A stretch of DNA of 12,982 nt from CAZIPZ01 sp964541075 (GCA_964541075.1 CAZIPZ010000110.1:1-12982), one strand, 5' to 3'; counted from the first letter of the stretch, positions 1 to 7,650 are shown. Made by a program: numbers and translations. Notes: generated from the sequence alone by a model not told the origin.

Positions 1-1
1 T

Positions 2-1252
2 CAAGTGAAGGCCAATTACGCAATCCAGGTTGAAGAACATGACTCGTCCGCCGATCTCTCTCGAGAACAGAAGCAGACAGCCGTGATTCCGCACGAACCG
101 CTCCAATTGAATGTTGCGGATTGGGAAAAGAAGTTGAAGAGCTATTCGGAGCTCTTCAAGGCCTATCCGGAAATCTATGACGGCGACGTCGACCTGTCGT
201 CGAGTTCGGATGAGCAGCACGTTGTCAATAGCGAAGGGACATCGGTTCGTCATGGCGGTGGGCGAATCCGCCTCAGCATTTACGCGCGCACGCGCGCCGA
301 AGATGGCATGGACCTTTATCGTTTCGAATCTTTCGACGCCCACTCGCCGCAGGGCCTCCCATCGGATGGAGTCCTGCGCCAGACGATTGAGCGCATGGTG
401 CAGGACCTGAAGGCCCTGCGCGCGGCGCCCGTAATTGAACCTTTTACGGGACCAGCGATACTTTCGGGTCGAGCGAGCGGCGTGTTCTTTCATGAAATCT
501 TCGGTCACCGCATCGAAGGCCAACGGCAGAAGGATGAGAATGAAGGACAAACCTTCACAGGACGTATTAATCAGCCTGTGCTTCCGGACTTCATTTCTGT
601 ATATGACGATCCAACAGCCAAACGTGCGGGCGGCGTGGATTTGAACGGACACTATAATTTCGACGACGAAGGCGTTCGCGCCCGGCGAGTAACGGTCGTG
701 GATAAAGGAATTCTGAAAAACTTTCTGCTTTCACGGGCGCCTGTGGCGGGATTTGAGAATTCGAACGGTCATGGACGGAAAGCTCCCGGCTTCAGGAGCG
801 TCGGCCGCCAGGGCAACCTGATGATCGAGGCGACCAACACGGTCTCCGAGGCAAAGTTGCGCTCGATGCTTATCGAGGAAGCGAAGAGGCAAGGAAAACC
901 TTTCGGACTTTTGTTCAAAGACATTTCCGGGGGTTTCACGCTAACAACGCGATCGAGCCCTCAAGCGTTCCAAGTCACGCCAATAATCGTTTACCGGATA
1001 TACGTTGACGGGCGTCCGGACGAGCTCGTCCGCGGCGCCGATCTCATCGGAACGCCGCTCACTTCATTCAGCAAGATTGTGGCGGCTGGAGACAAGCCTG
1101 AAGTCTTCAACGGATTCTGCGGCGCTGAGTCCGGATATATTCCCGTAGCCGCGGTGGCGCCCAGCTTTCTTACGACACAGATTGAGGTTCAAAAGAAAGC
1201 CAAGTCCTCGGAACGGACTCCCATACTCCCACCGCCGCCGGTTTCAAGATGA
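2..1252 (+). CDS. TldD/PmbA-family metallopeptidase, catalytically intact (5'-truncated by window edge)
   Basis: This is a TldD/PmbA-type zinc peptidase, a family whose E. coli heterodimer TldD/TldE degrades unfolded or modified peptides. The reading frame is open to the first base, and the first visible residues align with about residue 158 onward of the next gene's product. The true start is therefore outside the window, and the GTG at 5 should not be taken as the start. The metal motif HEIFGH (HExxxH; H at 491-493, E at 494-496, second H at 506-508) is intact. A cysteine at 1118-1120, in the context FCGAESG, matches the third zinc ligand of E. coli TldD. The stop overlaps the start of the next gene by 4 bp (ATGA), so the two are probably translationally coupled. 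Family identity is firm; cellular location is unknown because the N-terminus is missing, although the partner has a signal peptide. Confidence 0.88.
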   Translation, partial: QVKANYAIQVEEHDSSADLSREQKQTAVIPHEPLQLNVADWEKKLKSYSELFKAYPEIYDGDVDLSSSSDEQHVVNSEGTSVRHGGGRIRLSIYARTRAEDGMDLYRFESFDAHSPQGLPSDGVLRQTIERMVQDLKALRAAPVIEPFTGPAILSGRASGVFFHEIFGHRIEGQRQKDENEGQTFTGRINQPVLPDFISVYDDPTAKRAGGVDLNGHYNFDDEGVRARRVTVVDKGILKNFLLSRAPVAGFENSNGHGRKAPGFRSVGRQGNLMIEATNTVSEAKLRSMLIEEAKRQGKPFGLLFKDISGGFTLTTRSSPQAFQVTPIIVYRIYVDGRPDELVRGADLIGTPLTSFSKIVAAGDKPEVFNGFCGAESGYIPVAAVAPSFLTTQIEVQKKAKSSERTPILPPPPVSR

Positions 1253-2955
1253 AAACGACTCTGCCAATGAAGTCATGCTCCCTCTTGAGAATTGTCCTAT
1301 TCGTCGTGTGCTGCCAGATATCGGTTTTGGCGCAGACCGGTCCCGAAGGAACCGACGTCGTGATGCGCGCCATGAATGACGAACTCCAGCGGTCCATGAA
1401 AGAGCTTCAGTTCAAAGACCTCGAAAAACCCTACTTCATTCAGTACGTCATAGTGGACCAACAGCGATATGAAGCATCGGCTACGTTCGGCTCCTTAACA
1501 TTGACCGACTGGAATCGAGGACGCGTTGTTCAAGTGCAGGTGCGCGTGGGCGACTACGATTTCGACAATTCCGAATTCGTCAGCTCCAACTCCCGTCAGA
1601 ATTCCTCAGCAGGCGTGCTCAATCCCGTCGTCATGGATGACGACTATGACACTCTCCGTCATTCCCTTTGGCTTGCAACGGATGCCGCCTACAAACAGGC
1701 TATTGAGCAAATCGCGCGGAAAAGAGCGTTTGTCGAAAATCGAACGCGCAACGAGGAGTTTCCCGATTTCTCTAAGGAAGAACCGATCACTCAAATTGCG
1801 AAGAAAGGTTCGCTGGCGGTCGATCAAAAGGCATGGGAAGAGCGGGTGCGGGATTGGTCTCGAATCTTCAGGGAATTTCCTGACGTTCATACATCGAGGG
1901 TTTCTTTACGAGGCACTCTGACTCACCGATACATCGTTAACAGCGAAGGAACACGAACGCTACAGCCGTCTCAAATCGTTTCGATTGAAATCAGCGCCAG
2001 CACGCAGGCCGAAGACGGCATGCGCATGAACTACTCCATTCCGTTAAACGTGAGGAGCTTTGACTTGCTTCCGTCCGGCGACGAGATTACGGGATTGATT
2101 CGAAGCGTGGCCGCCGATGTTTCAGCACTTCGAAAGGCGCCGGTTCTCTCGGAGGACTACTCGGGACCGGTCCTGCTTGCGGGCCAGGCATCGGCGGAAA
2201 TGTTTGCTCGCATTCTCGCGCCGAACCTCTCGGGACAGCGACTTCCATTGTCCGAGCGCGACCCGCAAGGCGCCTCCGACCGAAGCGAGCTGACGGACAG
2301 GATGAACCGACTGGTGCTCCCGGAGTTTCTGTCGGTATTTGATGACCCGACGGAGCAAAGCATCGGTAATCATCAACTGATCGGTCATTACATCGTGGAC
2401 GATCAGGGCGTTCCGGCAAAACGCGTTTCGCTGATTCAGCAGGGCGTGTTGAGAGAATTATTAATGTCGCGAAAGCCGACGAAGGATCTGACGCAATCCA
2501 ATGGGCACGGCCGGTCGGCCGTGCCAGGCAGGGAAAGCGCCCAAATTGGAAATCTCTTCATTCAGGCAAGCGAAGGCAAGAGTTATGACGAGCTGAAACA
2601 GGAGCTGATCAACTTGTGCCGCCGCGAAAAGCTCGAGTACGGAGTCCTTATCAAAGCGCTCAGCCCGGATGGCCGCGGTCCGATCGGCTCGCCTGTTCTG
2701 GTGTACAAGGTCTTTGTCTCGGACGGTCGCGAGGAGCTTGTTCGCGGAGTCTCGGCAACCGGCATTACGGTGAAGTCCCTGCGCGAAATCGAAGCGGTGG
2801 GCAAGGATAACTTCGTCGCGAACAGAGTTTCAGGCGGTGCACCGACGAGCGTTGTCGCTCCCGCAGCTGTGCTCTTGAGTGAACTGGAACTCAAGAAGCC
2901 GACCGGTGCACAGCAGAAACCTGCCTTGCTGACTCATCCCTTCTTCACAAAGTAA
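1249..2955 (+). CDS. Secreted TldD/PmbA-like protein lacking the zinc site (pseudo-peptidase partner)
   Basis: A 568-residue paralogue of the upstream gene. Residues 1-28 form a signal peptide (basic start, hydrophobic RIVLFVVCCQISVLA, likely cut before QTG), so it is probably exported. The body aligns with the upstream protein throughout: NSEGT at 231-235, AEDGM at 254-258, PEFLSVFDDP at 358-367, and SNGHGR at 417-422. The catalytic segment is gone: HEIFGH in the neighbour is ARILAP here (residues 320-325, bases 2206-2223). The C-terminal zinc-ligand cysteine is absent too; the corresponding stretch reads VANRVSGGAP. This recalls E. coli TldE (PmbA), which lacks the metal motif and pairs with TldD. 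I infer a non-catalytic subunit or peptide-binding partner. The start codon overlaps the preceding stop (ATGA); an in-frame ATG at 1267 is an alternative that also leaves a signal peptide. Confidence 0.87.
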   Translation: MKTTLPMKSCSLLRIVLFVVCCQISVLAQTGPEGTDVVMRAMNDELQRSMKELQFKDLEKPYFIQYVIVDQQRYEASATFGSLTLTDWNRGRVVQVQVRVGDYDFDNSEFVSSNSRQNSSAGVLNPVVMDDDYDTLRHSLWLATDAAYKQAIEQIARKRAFVENRTRNEEFPDFSKEEPITQIAKKGSLAVDQKAWEERVRDWSRIFREFPDVHTSRVSLRGTLTHRYIVNSEGTRTLQPSQIVSIEISASTQAEDGMRMNYSIPLNVRSFDLLPSGDEITGLIRSVAADVSALRKAPVLSEDYSGPVLLAGQASAEMFARILAPNLSGQRLPLSERDPQGASDRSELTDRMNRLVLPEFLSVFDDPTEQSIGNHQLIGHYIVDDQGVPAKRVSLIQQGVLRELLMSRKPTKDLTQSNGHGRSAVPGRESAQIGNLFIQASEGKSYDELKQELINLCRREKLEYGVLIKALSPDGRGPIGSPVLVYKVFVSDGREELVRGVSATGITVKSLREIEAVGKDNFVANRVSGGAPTSVVAPAAVLLSELELKKPTGAQQKPALLTHPFFTK

Positions 2956-3007
2956 GACATAGTGGTTCAATGCCAAGCATGTACAGATCTAGTAGTGTTG
3001 CTAATCC

Positions 3008-3607
3008 ATGATGAACCGGTACTTAAGAAGAGAACTTCTGGACATGCATGAGGCGGACGAAGCTGCGGTTAAGGGATTCGCCGATGAGTCGAAGCTCTAT
3101 CACGCGTACCCTGCCGAGATCGAAGCCATTCATCGAAAGAACGCGCTCCGCCTCAACAAGATCATTGATGATTTCGGGTGGCCCGGCAGAAGTCTGGTGG
3201 GTGAGGGCGGTATGCGAGCCGCCTGGCGAATAGCGCAGAATGCCATCGGAGAACCGCAATTCCAACGGCGTGCACTGGCCTGTCTGAAAGCTGCAGCCAA
3301 GGCCGATGAAGCCCCAGCATGGCAAGCGGCAATGCTCGAAGACCGCATTCGCAGGAGCGAAGGCCGGCCTCAAATCTACGGCACACAGTTTGAATGGGAT
3401 GATGACGGCCAGATGAGTCCGTGTCCTGTCGAAGACCCCGACCACGTGGATGAACGCCGGCGGGCCGTGGGTATGATGCCCCTGGCTACGGATATTCGAG
3501 AGCGTAGAAACCGAGCCGCCATGTTCAATGAGGGTCCGCCCCCGGAACTTGCCCAACGTCGAAAAGAACTTGAGGAATGGGCGCGGAGAGCCGGCTGGCG
3601 CGACTAA
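3008..3607 (+). CDS. DUF6624-type protein of unknown function
   Basis: A 199-residue soluble, charged protein with no signal peptide or membrane segment. Features I recognise from the DUF6624 family are the YHAYPAEIEAIHRKNALRL segment (residues 31-49), the FGWPGRSLVGEGG motif (56-68) followed by AAWRIAQNA (71-79), a middle block with FQRRAL (85-90), and the EGRPQIYGTQFEWDDDG motif (118-134) followed by VEDPDHVDERRRAVG (141-155). The family has no established biochemical role that I can name. The start is the first of two adjacent ATGs (3008 or 3011); no clear Shine-Dalgarno precedes them. The gene lies 52 bp after the TldD-like pair, close enough for read-through, but nothing links their functions. 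A terminator-bearing region follows. Confidence 0.7.
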   Translation: MMNRYLRRELLDMHEADEAAVKGFADESKLYHAYPAEIEAIHRKNALRLNKIIDDFGWPGRSLVGEGGMRAAWRIAQNAIGEPQFQRRALACLKAAAKADEAPAWQAAMLEDRIRRSEGRPQIYGTQFEWDDDGQMSPCPVEDPDHVDERRRAVGMMPLATDIRERRNRAAMFNEGPPPELAQRRKELEEWARRAGWRD

Positions 3608-3635
3608 CCCGAACAGACGTCTCCTCAAAATCCGG

Positions 3636-3664
3636 TTCCTACTTCATCGGCCGTGTGGTATAAA
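3636..3664 (+). promoter_or_regulatory. Candidate sigma-70 promoter for the small RNA candidate
   Basis: TTCCTA (3636-3641) and TATAAA (3659-3664) are separated by 17 bp. The -10 is good and the -35 is poor. Predicted transcription would begin near 3671, exactly where a self-complementary segment starts, which is why the site is worth listing. Seen by eye only. Confidence 0.35.
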
Positions 3665-3670
3665 CCCTAA

Positions 3671-3743
3671 GACTGGTTCGTGCGACGAGGCATTGACCAG
3701 CGTGCTATGAGAGCCTTCAAGCCATTCGGCTTGAGGGTTTTTT
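3671..3743 (+). ncRNA. Candidate small structured RNA (about 70 nt) with its own promoter and terminator
   Basis: Between the DUF6624 gene and the sigma-54 activator gene lies a compact unit with no reading frame of note. A first hairpin forms from CTGGTTCGT (3673-3681), loop GCG and ACGA (3685-3688); after a 7-nt bulge the stem closes with ACCAG (3696-3700). This is followed by the terminator hairpin at 3714-3737 and a T-run. With the promoter-like site at 3636-3664 this would yield a transcript of about 70 nt. It matches no RNA family I recognise. It could instead be the untranslated leader of the downstream activator gene or the 3' end of the DUF6624 transcript. Confidence 0.35.
3714..3743 (+). 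terminator. Intrinsic terminator
   Basis: CCTTCAAGCC (3714-3723) pairs with GGCTTGAGGG (3728-3737), giving a 10-bp stem with one G-U pair and a 4-nt loop. Six Ts follow (3738-3743), then ATTTT. This is a textbook intrinsic terminator on +. It could end the DUF6624 transcript or the small RNA candidate. Confidence 0.75.
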
Positions 3744-3772
3744 ATTTTAGCCGTACTTATATTGAACCGGAC

Positions 3773-3823
3773 AAAGACGTCCAAGCCGTGTCGATGACAC
3801 GCTTTGGACGTCTTTTGTTTTTT
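3773..3823 (+). terminator. Second terminator-like hairpin, in the leader of the sigma-54 activator gene
   Basis: AAAGACGTCCAAG (3773-3785) and GTGTC (3788-3792) pair with GACAC (3796-3800) and CTTTGGACGTCTTT (3802-3815), with two non-pairing positions inside a stem of about 20 bp and a 3-nt loop. TTTTGTTTTTT follows. The T-run ends 22 nt before the activator's GTG start, so there is no room for a promoter between them. Any transcript of the activator gene must therefore read through this hairpin or start just in front of it; a TATATT box at 3758-3763 would start near 3770. It may act as an attenuator or as a 5' hairpin. Confidence 0.6.
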
Positions 3824-3845
3824 AACCTCAATTTTGGAACCCAGA

Positions 3846-5405
3846 GTGGCTACAAACTTGTCGGATATTTCATATCGAGAACGAAACCGTCACGGAAACC
3901 ACCTGTCTCTGCTAGTGGACATTGGTTGCGCCTTATCCGAGGCCATTTCTCCACGCACTGCTTTCCAACGCGCCCTCGAAGTCCTTCAAGAGAAGCACGG
4001 TATTGTCCGGGGAGTCGTCACCTTAATCGATCCCAAGTCCAAAGACATACGGGTGGAAGTCTCAATCGGCCTCAGCGAAGCCGGTAAGAGCGCTCGGTAC
4101 CGTCTTGGCGAAGGCATCACAGGCCGCGTGGTCGAGAGCGGGAAACCCATCATCGTTCCACAAGTCAGCCGAGAGCCTATGTTTTTAAACCGGGGCCAGA
4201 GAAAGAATCTGCACCGCCAGGACCTGACTTACATCTGCATGCCGATTGTCGTGAACGGGAATCCCGTGGGCGCGCTTGGAGTCGATCTTCGATTTGATCC
4301 CGCACGGGATTACGAAGCAGAGATGCTGTCGTTCAAAGTGGTCGCCGGAATGATGTCCCAGAGCATCAAGGCTGATCATCTGGTTGATGACGAACGGCGC
4401 AGGCTGATGGACGAAAACAGTCATCTCTTGGAAGAACTCAAAGAACGATATGACTTTTCGAACATCATCGGCACCACAACGACCATGCGGCAGGTCTACG
4501 AACAGATCGCCCAGGTTGCGCACACCAATACCACGGTGCTGATCCGCGGCGAATCAGGGACCGGCAAGGAATTGATCGCACACGCTATCCACTACAACTC
4601 GAAACGCGCTCAGGAACCGTTTATCAAAGTAAGCTGCGCTGCTCTTCCCGACTCCTTGATCGAATCCGAGTTGTTCGGTTACGAAAAGGGCGCGTTTACG
4701 GGAGCCCAAGCCCGCAAGAAGGGCCGTTTTGAGCTTGCGGAAGGCGGAACTCTGTTTTTGGACGAAATTGGCGACATCAATCCTTCCACGCAGGTGAAAT
4801 TGCTGCGGGTCATTCAGGAGAAAGAATTCGACAGGCTGGGGGGAACGGAAACCATACGCTCAAATGTGCGTTTGATCGCCGCGACGAACAAAGACCTCGA
4901 GCAAAGCATCGCCGAGGGCAAGTTTCGCGAAGATCTTTACTACCGCTTGAACGTATTCACAATCTTTGTGCCGCCGTTGCGCGAGCGGAAGTCGGATCTG
5001 TTGCTGCTGGCTGACCATTTCCTGCAAAAGTATGCGCGTGAACACCAAAAAGATATCCGGCGAATCTCGACGCCGGCTATCGATATGCTTACGTCGTATC
5101 ACTGGCCCGGCAATGTACGCGAATTGGAGAACGTTGTCGAACGCGCTGTGCTCGTTTGCGATGGCGCCGCCGTTCACGGCCACCATCTGCCGCCGACGCT
5201 GCAAACAGCGCAGGCTTCCGGCACGGTGAACCGCGTCTCGCTGGCCAATGCCTTGGGCGCGTATGAAAAAGACCTTCTTCTCGATGCATTGAAGACGACA
5301 CGGGGAAATCGAGCGAAAGCTGCGCGGCTGCTCGACACAACGGAGCGGATTATCAATTACAAGGTGCGCAGACACGGCATCGATTGCGAGAGATTCAGAG
5401 ATTAG
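3846..5405 (+). CDS. NifA-like sigma-54-dependent activator (GAF - AAA+ - Fis HTH)
   Basis: A 519-residue enhancer-binding protein that would activate RNA polymerase carrying sigma-54. From the GTG start it shows a GAF sensor domain (about 20-174), an AAA+ sigma-54-interaction domain with Walker A GESGTGKE (235-242), the sigma-54-contacting GAFTGA loop (282-287) and Walker B TLFLDE (302-307), the WPGNVRELENVVERA segment typical of the AAA+ C-terminal end, and a Fis-type helix-turn-helix (about 487-512, NRAKAARLLDTTERIINYK). The order matches NifA, but there is no nif gene here and I see no NifA-type cysteine cluster in the linker, so its regulon is unknown. The frame stays open upstream to a TTG at 3804, but that codon lies inside the 3773-3823 hairpin; GTG at 3846 is the better start. 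The gene sits upstream of an ANTAR-protein gene on the same strand. Confidence 0.9.
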   Translation: MATNLSDISYRERNRHGNHLSLLVDIGCALSEAISPRTAFQRALEVLQEKHGIVRGVVTLIDPKSKDIRVEVSIGLSEAGKSARYRLGEGITGRVVESGKPIIVPQVSREPMFLNRGQRKNLHRQDLTYICMPIVVNGNPVGALGVDLRFDPARDYEAEMLSFKVVAGMMSQSIKADHLVDDERRRLMDENSHLLEELKERYDFSNIIGTTTTMRQVYEQIAQVAHTNTTVLIRGESGTGKELIAHAIHYNSKRAQEPFIKVSCAALPDSLIESELFGYEKGAFTGAQARKKGRFELAEGGTLFLDEIGDINPSTQVKLLRVIQEKEFDRLGGTETIRSNVRLIAATNKDLEQSIAEGKFREDLYYRLNVFTIFVPPLRERKSDLLLLADHFLQKYAREHQKDIRRISTPAIDMLTSYHWPGNVRELENVVERAVLVCDGAAVHGHHLPPTLQTAQASGTVNRVSLANALGAYEKDLLLDALKTTRGNRAKAARLLDTTERIINYKVRRHGIDCERFRD

Positions 5406-5711
5406 CCATGAATCCAACATTTGTGTCTGGTGAATCCGGCCTCAACAACATCTTTGTAGGATTTCGAACGAATGAAACGGCGTAAAGGATTGGCTTCTCG
5501 CAATACTTCAGGACCTGACAATAGCAATGGTTTGTTTACGTTTCATTGTGACGACGTGAACGAGCTTCCTTCCCGCAACGATTGGAGAGTCTTTTGCAAG
5601 AAGTTGTCGGATCCCAATGCTCGTGGCAACCACCCCTATCCCGCGCCGCGAGTGCGTGCCAGGCCCGTTCAGGCAACTTTTTAGAAAGGACCACGAGGTC
5701 GAGACAACGTT
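5406..5711 (+). other. 306-bp gap between the two regulator genes; no supported gene
   Basis: No convincing coding region. A 70-codon frame from 5472 and a 25-codon frame from 5408 exist but show no family resemblance. A weak pairing, GTTGTC (5604-5609) with GGCAAC (5626-5631), was seen. I found no -24/-12 element with the required GG-N10-GC spacing, so there is no visible evidence that the upstream activator drives the downstream gene from here. Confidence 0.5.
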
Positions 5712-6968
5712 ATGTCTACCAATGAAGATCGTCCGTTTGAATCGACTGACTCCCAGGTCGCGCTATTACATCGCATCAGCGGAATCGTCAGCTCCAGGTT
5801 GACGCTGGACAAGATGCTGGATGAACTCGTTGGACTGGTCGTTTCAGTCACCAGTTGCGATGCCTGTCTTGTCTATTTGCTGGAAGAGTCCGCAGCCGAG
5901 ATCGTGCTTTGCGCCTCGCAGCTTCCTCACGCACCGGAAATCGGAAACATTCGGATGAAAATCGGCGAGGGTGTGACGGGATGGGTTGCGCAGCACAGAT
6001 CCATTGTTGCTCTAGGTTCGCGCGCCTTTTCAGATCCTCGTTTCAAGTCATTCAGGTCTCTTCCCGAGGACTCATACGAAGCTTTTCTCTCTGTACCGCT
6101 CGTCACCAGCGGTGAGGTCATCGGCGTGATCAACGTTCACCATAAAAAGCCGCGGCAGCATACCGCAGAAGAAGTATCGCTTCTGAGCTATGTTGCGGAG
6201 CAGATGGGGGGCGCCATCATCAAGGCCCGGTTGTACGAACAATCGCAGGCTGCCGCGAAAAAATTCGAAACTCTGGCCGCGGTGGGCGAAACAATCTCGA
6301 GCGAAAGCTATCTGGACCGCATACTGCAGGCGATTTCCGAAATGGTGGCGAAAACGTTTGATTCGCCGCTGTGCTCGATCATGATCTTAGACGAGGACAA
6401 GCAGGAGCTCTCCATCCAGGCGGTTCGCTGCTCGTCTCCGGAGTACCTGAATCGCTTGCCGATTCGTATTGAAGAGTCGCTGATCGGTCGCGTTGTGCGC
6501 GAGCGCCAATTACTGGCTGTAGAGGACGTCGCTTCGGAAAAACTCTATCGGTATCCGGAACTCGCACGCAAAGCGGGTCTCAGCTCCTTGCTCTCGGTTC
6601 CATTGATGACAGGCCGCGGTGTGATCGGCACCTTAAATATCTATCTGTCCGAACGCCGAACGTTCACCGAAGATGAAATCGGCTTCGCCAAAGCTGTCGC
6701 CGGTCAGGCGGCGTTGGCTCTGGAAAACGCTCGATTGATGTCGGAGACGCTCGAAATGAAACGGCTGCTGGAAGCCAGAAAGGTCATTGAACGCGCGAAA
6801 GGCATTCTCCAACACCGTGACGGCATGACCGAAGAAGAAGCCTATCTGCATCTGCGCAACGAAAGCCGCAGGCTGCGCAAACCGATGCGCGAACTCGCTG
6901 AAGCCGTGATTCTCGCTGAAGAATTGCATCGCAAAAGCACGCGGAAGGAAATGTCACCCGCAACATAG
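5712..6968 (+). CDS. GAF-GAF-ANTAR sensor/antiterminator protein
   Basis: A 418-residue cytoplasmic protein. It has two GAF ligand-sensing domains in tandem (about 30-172, with GEGVTGWVA at 85-93; about 197-341, with LIGRVVRERQ at 257-266), a short helical linker (342-358), and a C-terminal ANTAR domain (about 350-405) with the characteristic AKGILQHRDGMTEEEAYLHL run. ANTAR domains bind paired hexaloop hairpins in nascent RNA and prevent termination, as in NasR and AmiR. Here the signal would be sensed by GAF domains rather than a phosphoreceiver. The gene follows the NifA-like activator in the same orientation after 306 bp, so the two may work together on nitrogen- or redox-type control; that is inference. 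The ATG at 5712 has only a distant purine stretch (GAGG, 5694-5697) as a possible ribosome site. Confidence 0.9.
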   Translation: MSTNEDRPFESTDSQVALLHRISGIVSSRLTLDKMLDELVGLVVSVTSCDACLVYLLEESAAEIVLCASQLPHAPEIGNIRMKIGEGVTGWVAQHRSIVALGSRAFSDPRFKSFRSLPEDSYEAFLSVPLVTSGEVIGVINVHHKKPRQHTAEEVSLLSYVAEQMGGAIIKARLYEQSQAAAKKFETLAAVGETISSESYLDRILQAISEMVAKTFDSPLCSIMILDEDKQELSIQAVRCSSPEYLNRLPIRIEESLIGRVVRERQLLAVEDVASEKLYRYPELARKAGLSSLLSVPLMTGRGVIGTLNIYLSERRTFTEDEIGFAKAVAGQAALALENARLMSETLEMKRLLEARKVIERAKGILQHRDGMTEEEAYLHLRNESRRLRKPMRELAEAVILAEELHRKSTRKEMSPAT

Positions 6969-7456
6969 GTAGGGTAGCGATGCGATTGAATGGTTTGTCT
7001 CCAAAGGGTCCATACTTTCGTGTGACGTCTTCGGCCGGCGCCGCCCTATTCGTCAAACCAGTCCCATATTGGTCGTGCCGAAGGGCAAACACGCCCGGCG
7101 TAACAGCAAAACGACTTCGCGCCCTCGCACTCTAATTTCGCGCTATGGGTTTCTCGCTTAGCGGCATGGCATTCCTATTCGGCGCGGAGGTTTTTCGTTA
7201 GAACACACCTCTCTTCCTTTAAGTCCCGCCCCTTGGGGGTGCCTCACCAAAAATTGACGGTTTTAACGAAAGTGTCGTGCGGCAAAGCGTAATGTGGGTT
7301 GCGCGTAATCAAAACGCGACGGCGCGAAACGAGGGTGCGACTGGTTTTTGTCGGATCCGAGTGGCGCGAAGCGTGAATGCCGCGGCGCTAACGTAAACGA
7401 TGCGGACTCTGCAAGCTCACCAAGCTAAGCTGAAGTGAAAACGTCAAAACCTGCCG

Positions 7457-7488
7457 TTGTGCACAGCCGCTTTCGGCTGTTGGCACAA
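7457..7488. repeat. Long imperfect hairpin, no T-run
   Basis: TTGTGCACAGCCG (7457-7469), a CTTT loop, then CGGCTGT (7474-7480), a 2-nt TG bulge and GCACAA (7483-7488), giving a 13-bp stem. Neither strand shows a T-run directly after the stem, so it is not an ordinary intrinsic terminator. It could be part of a structured RNA or a relic of a palindromic repeat. Confidence 0.5.
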
Positions 7489-7609
7489 AAGGAAACCGTA
7501 ATAAGAGACCGGCGATTGTTCTGTCAGAAAGCAGCACCATTCAAAACAGACATAAGTCCCGCAAGGCTTTTGCCTGTCCATTCTTAGCAATTATTTCTCT
7601 TCTATGCCT

Positions 7610-7640
7610 CCAGGGGACGGACTCTCGCCCGTCCCTCTGG
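7610..7640 (-). terminator. Stable hairpin just beyond the outer-membrane-protein gene (possible terminator)
   Basis: CCAGGGGACGG (7610-7620) pairs with CCGTCCCTCTGG (7629-7640), with one bulged base and an 8-nt loop. It starts 10 bp past the stop of the gene ending at 7651 on the minus strand. No T-run follows on the minus strand, so it may protect the mRNA 3' end or terminate inefficiently. Confidence 0.4.
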
Positions 7641-7650
7641 CTGAGGCAAA

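Larger units (their letters stand above)
6969..7650. other. 682-bp non-coding region with hairpins and recurrent short words
   Basis: No reading frame of convincing length or resemblance on either strand. The stretch from about 7030 to 7400 is rich in short recurrent words on both strands, such as CGCGAA/TTCGCG, CGCGACGGCGCGAAACGAGG and GTAATGTGGGTTGCGCG. These recall degenerate palindromic intergenic repeats. Two strong hairpins lie further along (7457-7488 and 7610-7640). No tmRNA, RNase P, riboswitch or tRNA signature was recognised. Confidence 0.6.

Noticed and set aside
3023..3628. 201-codon frame on the minus strand opposite the DUF6624-type gene
   Set aside because: It is the shadow of a recognisable gene on the + strand and has no family features of its own.
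3804..3845. TTG at 3804 as start of the sigma-54 activator
   Set aside because: It lies inside the stem of a terminator-like hairpin, has no ribosome site, and adds residues with no resemblance to the family; GTG at 3846 is preferred.
3846..5405. Calling the activator nifA itself
   Set aside because: The domain order matches, but there are no nitrogenase genes in the window and no NifA-type cysteine pattern; many activators share this layout.
5472..5684. 70-codon frame between the two regulator genes
   Set aside because: Only a weak purine stretch precedes it, the composition is not protein-like, and it resembles no family. It overlaps another short frame from 5408.
6969..7650. tmRNA, RNase P RNA or riboswitch in the long gap
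   Set aside because: None of the invariant segments of these RNAs could be found on either strand.
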